This document shows, in pieces, positions 22,223-33,803 of a DNA stretch of 64,000 bases; position 1 is the first letter of the stretch, and every line of letters begins with the position of its first letter. The notes below the pieces were generated by a model. That model had not been told where the DNA came from. It did not search any database and worked only from the letters and a program-made list of their open reading frames with translations. The stretch is taken from positions 372,001-436,000 of the forward strand of contig NC_065881.2 in the NCBI RefSeq assembly GCF_932274485.2. The letters run 5' to 3'. Position numbers and translations under genes: made by a program. The DNA is from Patella vulgata (lineage: Eukaryota; Mollusca; Gastropoda; Patellidae).

Positions 22223-22890
22223 AGTGAGGTTTAATCAAAAAATTGAGTCCAAAAGGTTTGAGGTCTACAATACATATTTTACCCCTATATCATTTTGGAA
22301 ATTCAAGTATTAAGTTTTGTAACCTGTGTAAATACCTGGGAGCGCCCCCCCCCCCCCCCAAATTTAATTAGAGTTAAAATTGAATGTCCATCCACAATTT
22401 TCTTGCAGGCTTTAAATACCCAACACTAAGAAACAGAATGCATGGCTTAAGAGCACAAAATGTTGTGCTAATGCTACTTAAGAGCTAATTAATAACTGAA
22501 ACAAAGTCTAAAAGCTAGCTAACCAAGTCAGGAAACCAAAAATACCACTCAAGAGCGACAAAAGTTGAACAAACTTTGCTTAAGACAAGTTCAAAGGTGA
22601 CAAAAGGGGGTTTAAGCGGTTTTGATAAAATTATTTTGTCCGGGATTATTTTCCTTTCTAATACCTTCACTATGAGTTTCACTGCACAAAATGACTGCTT
22701 AAGAGCATACAATGTTGTGCTAATGCTACTTAAGAGCTTAATTAATTAGCATTAATTTTTGACCGTAATTAAAATTTATAGTCCATGACTGAAACAAAGC
22801 CTAAAAGCTAGCTAACCAAGTCAGGAAACCAAAAATACCACTTAAGAGCGACAAAAGTTGAACAAACCTTGCTTCAGACTGGTTCAAGGG
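22223..22890 (+). repeat. Left terminal inverted repeat, itself tandemly duplicated
   Basis: About 670 bp inverse to the arm at 28380-29322. It contains two diverged copies, about 250 bp apart, of a module with TTGTGCTAATGCTACTTAAG, TAAAAGCTAGCTAACCAAG, AGGAAACCAAAAATACCAC and GCGACAAAAGTTGAACAAA (about 22446-22590 and 22698-22880). The short ORF at 22515-22712 is a by-product. Confidence 0.87.
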
Positions 22891-22904
22891 GGAAGGGGGG
22901 ACAG

Positions 22905-23153
22905 GACGGGGGTGTGGGGGTGTGATCAAGTGGTACAAAGCGTGCGATTCAGATCATTAGATCTGTTATTGAGTTAAGTGGCGTGGTTTAGAGCCTAAGC
23001 TTATACGTGACATGAAGCAGGGTTGTCTGTCTAACCTCTTGAGTATTTTCCGGGTCCTCCAGCCCCCCCCCTCCCTATATTGCGCAAGCGAATTATTGAA
23101 GAAAAATGAACCATGTTTTAGTCCCGAAATGACCTACTTTGTGTCAATTTGAC

Positions 23154-23194
<41 letters not shown>

Positions 23195-23215
23195 CTCTCT
23201 CTCTCTCTCTCTCTC
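22905..23215 (+). mobile_element. SINE-A, diverged, at the inner edge of the left arm
   Basis: Box A-like TGTGATCAAGTGGTACAAAG, then TGAGTTAAGTGGCGTGG, TTTTCCGGGTCCTCCAG, GCGCAAGCGAATTATTGAAG, CCGAAATGACCTACTTTGTG and a CT-rich tail. It is more diverged than most SINE-A copies in the window. Confidence 0.85.
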
Positions 23216-23593
23216 ACAGCAATATTTTCCTATGACGATATACTTAGAATATTTGTCGAAAACATAAAACTATAATATAAAATTCACATTTTACCAATCG
23301 ATTTAAAAAAATTGTTTTGTTTGTTGTGACCTGTACTAAATTGACATGCACTTTATTAATACATTGTTGCAAATTATTATAAATAATAAAATGTTCAGTT
23401 TAAAGGAGATTATAACTAACCCTTTTATTAATAATAAGGGTCCATTTAATAGAAATAAATCTAGTATTGTCATTTGATAATTTTAGTATATGAGATTTGA
23501 TATAAAAGGGTTGACAAGAAAACATTCCATTTGATTAAGTGTCAGTGGTCCTGAACAGAACCGGACATTTCACATTTTCGGTGTTTATTGAGA

Positions 23594-26500
23594 ATGGAAC
23601 CTCAGCAACAATCTAATGATAGCCAACAAATTGAATCTCAGCTGCAACCCAGCACTGGTATGTTTTACTCAGTTTTTAATTTATTTTACGTAATACCGAT
23701 GTGTAAGGCCCGATACCCTTGTACAACGGAAACCCGACAACAATCTAATGATAGCCAACAAGTTGAATCTCGGCTGCAATCCACTACTGGTATGGTGCAC
23801 ATAGTTTTTAATTTATTTACGTAATATAATATTGATGTGTAAGCCCCGATACCCTTGTACATGGAGGCGCTGCAGTTCTCCTTTAAATAGGTGATGGAAA
23901 TACAGACCACTTTATAAAAAGCATATTATTATTTTTTTTCATTTCAGAAGACCAAGGTCCGAAATGTATCTTACACACGGATAGACAGGTAGAAGGAGAA
24001 AAAAAATTACTGTTTAAAGGAAAGGACAGTGTTCATTGGGTAAATGCCAAAGTAGCAGCAGATATTCGATCATCTAAGCAAAACTTTCAGATGTCTAAGT
24101 ATTTCAAAGTCGTCCAACTACTTCCTTCAGAACCGGGCCCAGAATCTGGTTACCACACAAAATGTTATTCCAGTTTCACAGCAGTACCTAAAAGTGTGTC
24201 CGAGAAATCAATACAAGGGACATCAAAACACCTGCGCTCTCGATGTGAAGCCAGTGAAACATTTGGTACTGGGGTATTTCCCAAAGAATGCATCTTTTGC
24301 CATCATGTACGCAAGCGAAAGCAAGGAACATATGAAGTATTGGGCTCATGTGAAACTGTACAAGCAGCAGAGACCATCCAAAATGCAGCCATAAAAAGCA
24401 AAGATGACAAGCTTATGGCCAAAATATCTGGTGTTGATCTTATTGCCAAAGAAGCTAAATACCATCACTCATGCAAAAGAGCCTACTTATTCACTGCTGA
24501 ACGATTAATCTATCAACCTAAGAATGGAAATGATAACCATACTAGCTTTGGAGCAATATGCTCATATATAGAAAAGTCTGTAATGACTGATTCAAGACCA
24601 GAATTGCTAACATCCATTTATGCTCGATACGTGAACTATTGTGAAGATTCTCAACAAGATCCATATTCCACAGCCCAGTATCTCATGCAAAAGCTTCAGC
24701 AAAAGTTTAAAACTAGAATCAAGATACAGTCGCCTTTAGGTAAAAAAACTGGTGTTATAGTATTCCCGTCATCCATGTCAGATGACGTTGTTCATGTGGC
24801 GTATGATTATACCACAAGTGATGAATGTCTTCTAACAAAAGCAGCTCTACTGCTCCGAAAACTGACGAAATCTATCAAGAAAAAAGAATTTGGAGATGAT
24901 ATGAGGCTGGATGATGTCGTTAGGGGTGAAGCTTGTCCTCCAGAACTTTTTTCAGAATTCTGTATGGTGGCCCAGATCTTGATACACATAGCTCAAAAGT
25001 AAAACGAGTTGCATTATCATCGAGTCAAGATGCTCTATATATTATCAACAATGGTCATGTAAAACCTTCCAAACACATTTCCTTGGGAGTCGCGTTAAAA
25101 TCAATGACTGGAAGTAAAAAGGTTGTCACAATTCTAAATAGACTGGGACACTGTGTTAATTATAATTATATATAGAAGAGCTAGAAACTGCCATTGGGTC
25201 AGCCATAGAAAGAAGGGGGGAAGTATGCCCTGATGGTACAGTCAGGATGATGCCAATGGGGCTAGCATTTGACAATTATGATGAGTTATCAAACACTTTG
25301 TCAGGGGCGGATACATTACATGACACAATGGGTATCTTGTACCAAAATGAGTGTGATCCCGAAATTGCGATCACAAAAATTTCTGTTAGTATTGAAAGAA
25401 ATTCTGATTCAAAGAAATTGAAATCCCGGAAAAGAAAATTGGGTATCGAAGAAGTACCATTAGAATCATACAGGAAAAAACCTAAAATGGGCACATTTGA
25501 GTATGATAAAACAGATATCATATCTGCCACAACACCTAATGTTAATAAAATGGGCGAGGCTTTAGATTTTGTTTGGATGGCTAGCCATTCTATGAGTATA
25601 GAGAATGTCCCAATGTTGGTAGGCTTCAATTCCAAATTCTGCAAAGATACACTACCGAAACAGGTAGTGCGTTATATGCAAAATTTGGATGTTATTCGTG
25701 AAACATTGAATATTACACAACGCTGTGCTCTCGAATGTGGTCAAGAATATGGTGTAGTCACATACGATTTGAATGCCGCTAAACCAGCCCTACAGATTCA
25801 AGCAACAGAGAGTCCGATGTATGACAACATATTTATTATGTTAGGCTCGTTCCACATAGAAATGGCTTTCTTCAAAGCTCTTGGAAAAGTTATAGCTAAA
25901 TCAGGGGGGCCTTATATTCTTACAGAGGCCGACATTGTTTCATCTGGTTCATTAAATGGGGTTCTCCAGGGCAAAAACTTCAACAGGTGTAAGCGTGTGC
26001 ACCCAATCTTGTCATTGGCTTCCCAAACCCTTCATTTCAACTCATTTTTTGATAAATATGAGCATACCTCTGAAATTCTTGATATACTTAAAACGTTTAA
26101 TCAAGAATGTGAAAGTATAGATGCTTTGAAACTACTGGAGTCAAATCTGCTCATAGACTGTCAGAGCCAGTATATGGAATACAGTGACCTCACCAGACAT
26201 GGAAAGCATGGTCCCACAGCACAATTCTGGCTGATGTATGTTAATTATGTTCATTACTTTCTCAGATTGGAAAGGGCAATTCGAACGAATGATGTCCAAG
26301 GATTTGCACAATCCCAACTCCTCTCATTGCTTTGTTCTTTATGACAAACCATGTTAATTATGCCTGATGGCTGACTATGTTTCAATTAGATATTTACAAT
26401 ATTGAAACCACACATCCAGGATTGCTACCATTCTTGAACAGGGCGCATTTACAGTCAGAACAAATCACCAGTTCAGTCGCATCCCTTGGACCTCACACTG

Positions 26501-28246
26501 GAACAGACGGTTAATGCGGATGCCGCCTCAAGACTAACAGGAATATCAGCTATGACCAATAACTATGCAGCTCCTTTACGTTGGATGTTGACAAAATCAT
26601 CGAGAGCTGCATTTGTAAACAAACTACAGGAGATGGCAGGGATTACAAAGATGGAGGATGTAACATCTGAACTACGCCCGTCCCGAATTAAACGCAATAA
26701 AGATGATTTGGATAAACTGATTCGACAGATACAAGATACATGTAATCCATTTGGTGATGAATCAACAAAAAGAGATGAGTTGTATAATATCAGTACTGGA
26801 AAAGCAACTTCGGACTCCGTCAAGAAATACCTTTTAGAGATACAAGCTGAAGGTCATAAAAGGCATAAACAGTTTTCTGAAGAATGTATCAAAGATCCGG
26901 AAAGGTTTCAGCAAGTAATTAGGAAGGAGAAAATTCTAACATTTCGCAATGAATGTGTATCAAATAAAAGACAAAAAGACAAGAAAGTGGTTGACGCATG
27001 TGTTGTTGATGGGAACTTCATGTTGCATTTATTACCTTCAAATAAGGCAGCAACGTATGGCGCTTTAGCAAGGATGATTCTTGTACAGGTAAGTTCATTG
27101 TCAAAATATTGCATAGATGTCTTGTTTGATTCCTATGCTGAACCATCCATAAAGGATTGTGAAAGAGATCGTCGTGGAATACAGACTGTGGACTACTTCA
27201 TCACTGGCTCTGAGCAACGGTGTCCAAGGAACTTGGGGGAGGCTCTGGGATCAATTTCATTCAAAAGAAGCTTACGAGTATTCCTGATTGAAGAATGGAC
27301 TCACTCCCAATATATTGACTTAACAAGTGAGAGATATGTCTATGTTGGTCTTCAGGAAGATGGCTATCACTTCTTTGTCACCAGTGGAGAGATCAGAAGA
27401 GAAACTGTCGAGGCTCTGTCATCAAATCATTACGAAGCCGATACTAGGATTTGTCTCCACGCAAAATCAATTGATAACATCGGTACATCAGCCAACAATA
27501 TTGTAATTGGAGCAGCAGACACTGATATCATGATTATCATGCTTTATCATATCCACAAATCCAGAGTATGGATGGATCTAGGAAGAATAACCGTAGGTAC
27601 ATCAGCATTTCAGATATTGCTGATGTGTTGGGTATACAGATGTGTAGAGCATTGCCTGCGTTCCATGCTTTTACGGGATGCGACTACACTTCTGCATTTG
27701 TTCGAAAGGGCAAAATAAGGCCTGGCACATTTCTTGAAAAAAAATACTGATTTTCAAGGGGCCTTTGCACTTTTAGCAAGTCAAGAACCAACTGATCAAT
27801 CATACAATGTTCTGGATAATTATATTTGCAAAATGTATGGGTCAAAAACTGATCAGGTTTCTCTAAACAATTATCGATATTCTGTTGTGGAAAAGTCATA
27901 TGGACCAAAAATCAACTCAAAGAATCTTTTAGATAAATTGAAGGGAGTTGATGGTTGCTGTATACCACCTTGCCACTCAGAGGTTATTCCACACATAAAA
28001 AGGGCTGCATTTGTTGCAAGAATGTGGGGTAATGCTACCAGCAATCATATTAATCAGGAACCTCAGTCCACTTCAGGTTGGAAATTACAAGATAACTAAT
28101 ACGAAATCATTATGTTTGATGGACCTCAATTACCTGACAACATGATTCAGAATGAAGATGAATTAAATAATAGTGATGAATCAGATGACTGCTTGGATGA
28201 ACCATCAGATAGTGAATTATCATCATCGGATGATGACGTTTTTTAG
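23594..28246 (+). pseudogene. Decayed transposase-like gene of the 7.1-kb transposon
   Basis: A large protein spread over several frames. Exon 1 (23594-23657, MEPQQQSNDSQQIESQLQP) ends at a GTATGT donor; exon 2 starts after TTTCAG at 23948 and keeps phase (PSTEDQGPKCILH). The N-terminal part has two Cys/His modules: the first ends YHTKCYSSF, the second runs ECIFCHH to KYHHSCKRAY (24280-24492). The middle (25247-26344) carries MMPMGLAFDNYDELSNT and SGADTLHDTMGILYQNE. The C-terminal part (26486-27750) holds SSNHYEADTRICLHA, GAADTDIMIIMLYH and FHAFTGCDYTSAF, with an acidic tail to 28246. These strings match a repeat-derived family common in cnidarians, molluscs and fish. At least five frame breaks (near 24950, 25160, 26400, 27590, 27745) and a stop before the acidic tail show it is dead. 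AATAAA follows at 28282. The function as a transposase is inferred from context. Confidence 0.82.
23600..23868 (+). repeat. 134-bp tandem duplication covering exon 1 and its donor site
   Basis: CAACAATCTAATGATAGCCA to CCCGATACCCTTGTACA is present twice (about 23600-23733 and 23734-23868). The second copy lacks the ATG but keeps the frame and a GTATGG donor-like end. Confidence 0.88.
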
Positions 28247-28379
28247 CTTTTTTTATTCACGTTTTTTGGAATTTGTTCAGAAATAAATTGAAAGCATAAT
28301 CGTCCAGATTTTTTGAATTTATGATTTTTGTTGTATTTCACGAAAACCTAACCTAAGGTCAAATTCAAGAGAGATCCAA

Positions 28380-29322
28380 TCGACATAAGCTAGTCCATTT
28401 GTCACCCTTGAACCAGTCTTAATCAAAGTTTGTTCAAAACTTTTGTCGTTCTTAAGTGATATTTTAGGTTTCCTCCTGACTTGGTCAGCTAGCTTTTAGG
28501 CACAAACTATGTCATTTTTGGACTAACATGGTTCAATTCAATAATTCGCTTGCGCTTAGGGGTCTTTAGAAGTGGGAGGAAACCGGAGGACCCAGAGAAA
28601 ACCCACGAGGTTGGCCAGGCCACCCTACTATTTATCACGTACAACCGGGGAATCGAAACCACGCCAGTTGACTCAATGACAGACCTTATGAGGCAACGCA
28701 CATGTGCTAACCATTTGGCCATTAACCCCCTGCTAATTAATAAACTCTTAAGTAGCATTAGCACAACATTTTATGCTCTTAAGCAGTCATTTTGTGCAGT
28801 GAAACTCATAGTGAAGGTATTAGAAAGGAAAATAATCCCGGACAAAATAATTTTATCAAAACCGCTTAAAACGTCATTATATGTGCCCCCCCCCCCCTTT
28901 TGTCACCTTTGAACTTGTCTTAAGCAAAGTTTGTTCAACTTTTGTCGCTCTTGAGTGGTATTTTTGGTTTCCTGACTTGGTTAGCTAGCTTTTAGACTTT
29001 GTTTCAGTTATGGACTCTAAATTTTAATTAGTCATTAATTAGTGCTAATTAATTAAGCTCTTAAGTAGCATTAGCACAGCCTTTTGTGGTCTTAAGCCAT
29101 GCATTCTGTTTCTTAGTGTTGGGTATTTAAAGCCTGCAAGAAAATTGTGGATGGACATTCAATTTTAATTCTAATTAAATTTGGGGGGGGGGGGAGGGGC
29201 GCTCCCAGGTATTTGCACAGGTTACAAAACTTAATACTTGACTTTCCAAAATGATATAGGGGTAAAATATGTATTGTAGACCTCAAACCTTTTGGACTCA
29301 ATATTTTGATTAAACCTCACTA
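28380..29322 (-). repeat. Right terminal inverted repeat
   Basis: Inverse of the left arm, longer because of an inserted SINE at 28500-28735. Complementary landmarks include CTTGGTTAGCTAGCTTTTAG, TTAAGTAGCATTAGCACA (twice), GAAACTCATAGTGAAGGTAT and AAGCCTGCAAGAAAATTGTG. Confidence 0.87.
28500..28735 (-). mobile_element. SINE-A in the right arm
   Basis: Reverse copy from CACAAACTATGTCATTTTTG through TTAGGGGTCTTTAGAAGTGG, CGTACAACCGGGGAATCG and TTGACTCAATGACAGACC to ATTTGGCCATTAACCCCC (head). The GGACGTTAAAC tail is missing. Confidence 0.9.
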
Positions 29323-29823
29323 CTACGCCTATACATTTACTTATAAGGGAAACTTGCCCGCGTTTACAAAGAAGTTCTCAAAATTGCGTCGTTCGAAGAG
29401 TGTGTAGAATTTTCAGTGCAAATTTGCCCTTGTCTAAAGAAAATCGGATAGACTTGAAAGAAAAACAGCTTCAAAACAGTTTGTAAGATAAAACATTCTT
29501 CAAATACGTCGTCATCAATGACGTCATTGTTCGTCATGGACAACGCCATTGTAATCCGGGAACTTGAAAGTAGTTCTAATGGCGGACTTTGTCATACGGT
29601 ATACCTTGTCATACAGCAGAGATTAGATGTAGGGTACTGGAATCTGTTGAGATTTGCCGAGTGGGACACTTTAAAGGGGAATAAGTCAAGAGCTAAATCT
29701 GCTTATTACAATCGTGAATACACTGTTTTGTAATTAATTTTACCGAAATTCTTTTAACATATTTCCTTTTCATTGTTAACTGTCAGCGAGAACCTTCAGC
29801 TCTTTTTCTAAATATTACCTCCC

Positions 29824-30185
29824 GGGGATCACGTGACTAAGTGGGTAAGACACTGGCTCGCTAGCCAGGAGGTCGGGTGTTCGATCCCTGTATTGGCTGA
29901 GAAAGTTCATTCAGATTTTCCGGCGTGGTCTCTCTATGTCAGTGATGCAGGACAGAGGGCCTGACAAGGAAAGCTGTCTAGTCGTTCGGACGGGACGAAA
30001 AATCGAGGACTCGTGTACACATTGGCGTGCACGTAAAAGATACCTTGACAGTTGAAATTCGATATAAGAGTAGGCCGTAGTGCCGCTGTCCGCACAAAAT
30101 GTCCCTCATAGCACACTGTATGGTGTATGCCCGTCTTCATTAGCCCAGTAGGACGTTAAACTCCATTTCATTTCATTTTATTTCG
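29824..30185 (+). mobile_element. SINE-B, full length with 10-bp target duplication
   Basis: Box A TGACTAAGTGGG, box B GTGTTCGATCCC, full body, and the tail AGTAGGACGTTAAACTCC(ATTTC)n. ATTACCTCCC (29814-29823) and ATTACTTCCC (30186-30195) flank it, with one mismatch. Confidence 0.93.
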
Positions 30186-30195
30186 ATTACTTCCC

Positions 30196-30300
30196 GGATA
30201 CAAGCACTTAAAGATACCTTACCGGGTGTAAACACTTAAAGATGCCTTCCTAGATACAAACACTTAAAGATGCCTTCACTGGATACAAACTCTTAAAGAT
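30196..30300. repeat. 30-bp tandem array, about 4 copies
   Basis: Units GATACAAACACTTAAAGATG + CCTTCCTA, diverged. Confidence 0.85.
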
Positions 30301-30392
30301 ACCCCCCCCCCCCATTATACACACTGTGTGATTTGATGCCTCATAAATGCAAACACATAAGAAACTGGTAATGGTTCATAACGCTTGAATTT

Positions 30393-30510
30393 CCTACCAG
30401 GGTATGTGTTGCTACGTGCCCTCCCTTTCTACCTACCAGGGTATGTGTTGCTACGTGCCCTCCCTTTCTACCTACCAGGGTATGTGATGCTACGTGCCCT
30501 CCCTTTCGAA
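30393..30510. repeat. 39-bp tandem array, 3 copies
   Basis: Three near-identical units of TACCAGGGTATGTGTTGCTA + CGTGCCCTCCCTTTCTACC. Confidence 0.95.
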
Positions 30511-30998
30511 AATGTTCCCCTTCTTCTGAAAAGGTGCCCTCGATTTTCGAAAGAATTTACCGCAAATGCTCAAGGAAATGCCCCTATCAATGTCATCATA
30601 TTACCATTGGCCTAATATCAATATTGTGCCATATTTTCATGCTGCCGTTCTCTTGTTCAAACCTAAAACCCAATCGTGTTCAAGGTACATACTATCGACC
30701 AATCCCTCTTGTTTGTTGTCCCTTAACCTCAGTGTGGCAGGAAATCAATTGACGCTGTTGGTGATCGACTGAGTGTGGCTGGTATCGAATTGTCTCTGAT
30801 TTCGGTTTGAAGCCACGTATTATCCCAATTCCGCATTTAGAACCGTATTAAAAATGTCGAAACAAAGAACCTAAAACGACCGAAAAAAATTCGGGTCAAA
30901 GAAGGCGGTGCTGGTCGTCTGCGAGAGTAAATTTGACGGCCGCAAATTCGTTTTCCTGGTTCCAATCGTGATAGTAAGAACCTAGCATTAAGAAATTA

Positions 30999-31359
30999 AA
31001 TGGGGTTTAACGTCCTACAGTTCTGCTCCTATACTGGGCTAATGGAGACGGGCATACGCCATACAGTGTGCTATGAGAGAAATTTTGCACGGACAGCGGC
31101 ACTATCGCCTACACTTATATCGAATTCCAACTGCCAAGGGATCTTTTACGTGCATTCCAATGTATACACGGGACCTCGGTTTTTCGTCTCATCCGAAGGA
31201 TTAGACAGCTGTCCTTGTCAGGCCCTCCGTCCTGCATCACTGACAAGGGAGAACCACGCCGGAAAATCTGGATGAACTTTCTCGGCCAATGCAGGGATCG
31301 AACACCCGACCTCCAGGCTAGCGAGCTAGCGTCTTACCCACTTAGCCACGTGATACCCT
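30999..31359 (-). mobile_element. SINE-B, full length
   Basis: Reverse copy from ATGGGGTTTAACGTCCTAC through the complete body to the head ending CACTTAGCCACGTGATACCC. The head retains box B (GGATCGAACACC on the plus strand). Confidence 0.94.
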
Positions 31360-32045
31360 AATATAAAGAAGACGGTATGTGAAATTGTATATGTATGTAT
31401 AACATCAATGATAAATTTATGGTTGGTGCAATTCATTGTTTATACATTTAGATCATGGTGTGACTTTTATATTATTTAATAACTAGAAGCCATTAATGAA
31501 AGGTGTTTCAGTGGTGTCCTCTTACCAAGATAAATCTAGACATATAAGATATATTTATATATATACGCGTTTTCCTGCTATTCCAGTCCATGAATACAAG
31601 AACTTCAATGTGGCCCTTTATAGCCTACCTTAGGTGACTTACCTGAATCCAAAACAACCAATCAATCGTCGTGGGGTATGGGGGTACGTCTCGCGCTCAA
31701 TGAGAAAATTTTGAAAATTTAACCGCCGCATTTGTGTATCTCTAGGTCTGAATTATAATTCCCCACAAAACCTATTCTTTCCCGACTGACCCTGTCCCAA
31801 AGTGCCTTTACTTTGGTCTGTCTACCCGCCTTTAGAGGTCCCAGACTCCTCTGCGCATTTCCAGACTTAAGTTAAGATATAAAACTTAAAACTTTTAAAA
31901 CTTTATAAAACTTTTATTGTTTTAATGTATGAACTACATCAATAACAAACTATGTGCACAGTTTTGTGTTTCTGGTTTAATTTCTTTCATAAAAAGTGAT
32001 TGAAAGTTGAGTAAATGTTTAAGTGAACTCGGGGCCTGGTCAATC
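31360..32045. other. Intergenic DNA
   Basis: No gene or repeat recognised. Confidence 0.4.
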
Positions 32046-32049
32046 AAAT

Positions 32050-32130
32050 GTTGGTTATATGTATGACCACTGTTATATGGATGACCACTGTTATATGTAT
32101 GACCACTGTTATATGGATGACCACTGTTAT
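32050..32130. repeat. 18-bp tandem array, about 4 copies
   Basis: Units TGTTATATGGATGACCAC. Confidence 0.95.
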
Positions 32131-32690
32131 ATGCTTCATCTATCTCAAACAAGAGTTGGGTGTCTTAAGCTGGAGTAGAGAAGATTGATTTACATTGGGG
32201 ATAAAGTTTCTCGTTAAATAATTAACAAACTAACTACCAGTAAATATTCACTTGCTGGTAAATATCACTGAAACAGACGACACCGGGGCTGGTTAATAAA
32301 CTTCAACACAAATCCCGCCATCCAGTTAATAACCTCTCTCAACATTAACTTGTTCCAAAACAACTTTTAAATTATCAACACATTATTAGCAGAAGAATAA
32401 ATGTGTCGGGAGTATATCTTGATATAAAATAGTTTCTGTTTTAGTCTTCATGAGTACATCTACATAAAATAATAGGCGAAGGCGTAAACTGGGTAAAAGG
32501 CACGTCACGTCACACGTAGACCTATACTGCACGTGACATTAAAGGTCAGTCATCTTCTACAGAGTTTGTGGCATTTCTTAGACAGAATATAATCACTGAG
32601 GCTGTGCCATTAATAAAAACTTTCCAACTGTCTTTAAAACAATCCACAGTGTATTAGCCATTTTTCAGGAATGGCGCCAGGATTTTCAGG
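32131..32690. other. Intergenic DNA
   Basis: No gene recognised. Confidence 0.4.
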
Positions 32691-32696
32691 GATATT

Positions 32697-32858
32697 ATCT
32701 GGGTTGTGTCCTCTACCCGGCGATGTATATTATCTGTGTTGTGGCCTGCCCGGTGATATTATCTGTGTTGTGTCCTGCCCGGTGATGTATATTATCTGGG
32801 CTGAGTCCTGCCCGGTGATGTATATTATCTGTGTTGTGTCCAGCCCGGCGATGTAAAC
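32697..32858. repeat. 33-bp tandem array, about 5 copies
   Basis: Units TGTGTTGTGTCCTGCCCGGT + GATGTATATTATC. Confidence 0.93.
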
Positions 32859-32889
32859 TATCTTGGCTTTGTTCTGTCCGGCGAGCGAC

Positions 32890-33247
32890 GAGCCGCGGTG
32901 ACTCAGTGAGGAAGAGGTTGACTCGCAAACCTAGGTCACATGTTCGATCCCCGTGCTGGTAGAGAAATTCATCAGGATTTTCCGGTGCGGTTCCCTCCTT
33001 GTCACAGACGCAGGATAGAGGATCTGGCAAGACAATGTATAGTCGTTCGGATGGGCGAACACCGAGACCCCGCGTACATATTGGCGTGCACGTAAAAGAT
33101 CCCTTGACAGTTGGAATTCGATATAAGAGTAAGCCGTAGCGCCGCTGCCCGGGCAAAATTTCCCTCATAGCACACTGTATGGCGTACACCAGTCTTCATT
33201 AGCCCATCGGGAGCAGAACAGTAGGACGTTAAACCCCATTTCATTTG
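32890..33247 (+). mobile_element. SINE-B body with a different tRNA-like head
   Basis: The body and tail are SINE-B (GTGCACGTAAAAGATCCC, AGTAGGACGTTAAACCCC). The head reads GCCGCGGTGACTCAGTGAGG + AAGAGGTTGACTCGCAAACC, with box B ATGTTCGATCCCCG, unlike the AAGTGGGTAAGACGCT head of the other copies. It may be a separate subfamily with another tRNA origin. Confidence 0.85.
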
Positions 33248-33803
33248 TTAGTTTGTGGAATGCTTCCTTGTGATGATTTTGAATTGTACAAACATTTACC
33301 AATGATTGTTGATAGAAGGTCAGAGGTCAACTCCACCTGATTGTAAATAAGGACCTAGTGATGAGACATGTAAAATCAGATGAAATATAATTTTTATTCA
33401 TATGTAATAGTAAGTACAGGAGGACTGCACCACACACAAACATTTACACGAAACAAATACACGGACACCACAGACAAACAATGACACAAGACAAATCAAC
33501 GGACAAGACACAATACAATATACAGGCATGACAAACAACAAAGGTACATCAGATCAAGTGAATGGGTCCGGGTCTACCTTTAGGGTACACTGAGCTGTAC
33601 AGTCCTAGGTCGGTAGTGATACAAACTTTATTCACAATGAAAAACAATAATGGAATATTTCTCAAACGTTGTATAATAGGCCTACTATTGATAATACAAT
33701 GGCAAGCCATGTGTTACATGAAATATAAATGTGAGAAATTCATTTACGTGAAATGTAGTAAGAGGCGTTTTTTTTGTTTTATATGTATGCGTGTAAATCA
33801 GTG
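33248..33803. other. Intergenic DNA
   Basis: Contains a stretch rich in ACACAA and GACAA words (33430-33540). No gene recognised. Confidence 0.4.

Larger units (their letters stand above)
22209..29322 (+). mobile_element. 7.1-kb DNA transposon with long terminal inverted repeats
   Basis: The outer arms are inverted copies: AGTGAGGTTTAATCAAAA at 22223 and its complement ending about 29320; GAGTCCAAAAGGTTTGAGGT; CACAATTTTCTTGCAGGC; a poly-C or poly-G run near 22347 and 29185. Comparison with the unsplit MITE at 33930-34328 shows the junctions: host TAC + CTA + CGCC becomes TAC-CTA-[element]-CTA-CGCC, a target duplication of 2-3 bp (TA or CTA at 22206-22208 and 29323-29325). The left end has 14 extra bases (TTACCCGGGAGCCC) that the right end lacks. 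The interior carries one decayed gene and two later SINE insertions. Confidence 0.88.
22134..29663 (-). mobile_element. Mutator-like MITE copy split by a 7.1-kb transposon
   Basis: The left end CACTCGGCAAACCTC and right end GATTTGCCGAGTG belong to the roughly 400-bp family also seen whole at 33930-34328. The perfect 10-bp direct repeat GGACACTTTA lies just outside, at 22124-22133 and 29664-29673. The MITE pieces are 22134-22208 and about 29323-29663, in inverse orientation to the 33930 copy. A 9-11-bp duplication with longish terminal repeats is typical of Mutator-like elements; the assignment to that superfamily is inference. Confidence 0.85.

Noticed and set aside
22515-22712. 65-codon minus-strand frame
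   Set aside because: Lies in the terminal inverted repeat; it reappears at 28550-28912 for the same reason.
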